A DNA stretch of 64,000 nt from Micromonospora echinaurantiaca (lineage in GTDB: Bacteria > Actinomycetota > Actinomycetes > Mycobacteriales > Micromonosporaceae): positions 4,455,001 to 4,519,000 of the forward strand of contig NZ_LT607750.1 of the NCBI RefSeq assembly GCF_900090235.1, given 5' to 3'. Position numbers and translations under genes: made by a program. How positions within the stretch are numbered: position 1 is the first letter of the stretch; each line of letters opens with the position of its first letter. Shown here piece after piece: positions 63,466-64,000 of the stretch. Below the pieces are notes generated by a model. That model saw only the letters and a list, made by a program, of their open reading frames with translations. It had not been told where the DNA came from and ran no database searches.

Positions 63466-64000
63466 ATGGACACCGCCTACACCGTCGAGCAGCTGCGCGA
63501 TGCCGTGACCGACGCGGTACGGGCGCCGTCGCTGCACAACACCCAGCCGTGGCGGTTCCGCCTGCGCGACGGCGGCATCGAGGTGCTCGTCGACGCGACC
63601 CGGCGGCTGCCGGCCACCGACCCGAGCGGCTGGGGCGTCCGGATCGCCTGCGGGGCGGCCCTGTTCAACCTGCGGCTCGCGCTGGCCGTGGCGGGCACCC
63701 CGGCCCGGGTGCGGCTGCGCCCCTACCCTGCGGAGCCGGACGTGGTGGCCCGGCTGGTGCCCGACGTGCCCCGCCGACCCACCCCGGCGGAGCAGAGCCT
63801 GCACGCCGCCATCCCCCGCCGGTTCAGCAACCGGGCGCCGTTCTGGCCGGACCCGGTGCCGGCCGACGCCCGGTGGCGGCTCGCCGAGGCGGCCCGGGCC
63901 GAGCTGTGCTGGCTGGAGCTGCTGATCGGGGTCAGCGCGGTGAACGCCTTCGCCGAGATCGCCCGCAGCGCCCACCGGGTGCTCGAACGGGACCCCGCCT
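63466..64000 (+). CDS. Acg-like nitroreductase-family protein, 3' end outside the window
   Basis: 178 residues visible from ATG 63466 (GAAGGAG 6 bases upstream): AVTDAVRAPSLHNTQPWRFR, VLVDATRRLPATDPSGWGVR, IACGAALFNLRLALAVAG and IPRRFSNRAPFW match the protein at 59591 block for block, so this is a paralogue. It diverges from devR, with a DevR-like box in between. Confidence 0.85.
   Translation, partial: MDTAYTVEQLRDAVTDAVRAPSLHNTQPWRFRLRDGGIEVLVDATRRLPATDPSGWGVRIACGAALFNLRLALAVAGTPARVRLRPYPAEPDVVARLVPDVPRRPTPAEQSLHAAIPRRFSNRAPFWPDPVPADARWRLAEAARAELCWLELLIGVSAVNAFAEIARSAHRVLERDPA

Overview
This is high-GC (about 70%) actinomycete DNA. Gene order, strong GTG start use, a sporulation SsgB homologue, a Spo0M homologue, F420-dependent enzymes, a GH5 mannanase with a CBM2 domain on a Pro-Thr linker, and many long perfect hairpins at gene ends all point to Micromonosporaceae, most likely Micromonospora. 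No marker gene fixes the species.

Layout. (1) About 1-9,630 is a mobile-element landing zone. It starts with a broken ltrA-like gene and the 3' half of a tRNA-Ala gene. From 2,259 to 9,599 there is a decayed actinomycete integrative element (AICE type) inserted at tRNA-Val(CAC): three tiny coupled Cys-cluster genes, an XRE/TPR regulator, an intact ltrA, a truncated RepSA-like initiator, an excisionase and a tyrosine integrase, flanked by an 18-bp att core repeat and a 23-bp inner repeat. No TraSA-type DNA translocase is present. (2) About 9,630-28,500 is ordinary chromosome: a PGPGW membrane protein, ssgB, an SDR, AraC and MarR regulators, a VOC protein, a two-component system facing a LolA-like secreted protein, a HelR/HelD-type RNA polymerase-recycling helicase with a hairpin leader, a double-domain glycerophosphodiesterase and spo0M. 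(3) About 28,600-37,050 is a galactoside-utilisation locus: DeoR regulator and GH42 beta-galactosidase diverge from an ABC sugar importer (binding protein and two permeases, no ATPase) and a GH36 alpha-galactosidase. (4) About 37,100-49,500 holds a DGPF/ECF42 sigma pair, a secreted mannanase, an F420 oxidoreductase, an alpha/beta hydrolase, a tryptophan-rich repeat membrane protein, a double PAP2 phosphatase, a BrkB protein, a lipid kinase and an HTH/Clp_N pair under twin palindromes. (5) About 49,550-52,600 has a PP2C phosphatase, a secreted lysozyme-like protein and 1.3 kb of non-coding tandem repeats.

(6) About 52,600-64,000 looks like a compact dormancy/hypoxia region: two universal stress proteins, a phosphoketolase, a P-type metal ATPase fused to a hemerythrin domain, two Acg-like nitroreductases, and a DevS/DosS-type heme kinase with a convergent DevR/DosR regulator. 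The kinase keeps His149 and His395 and the regulator keeps Asp54, the numbering of the mycobacterial proteins. A shared motif GGG(A/T)C-N4-GGCCC lies at 53,452, 59,456 (reverse strand) and 63,387, in front of target-type genes, which suggests one local regulon.

Functional assignments rest on motifs and gene context read by eye; no database search was possible.
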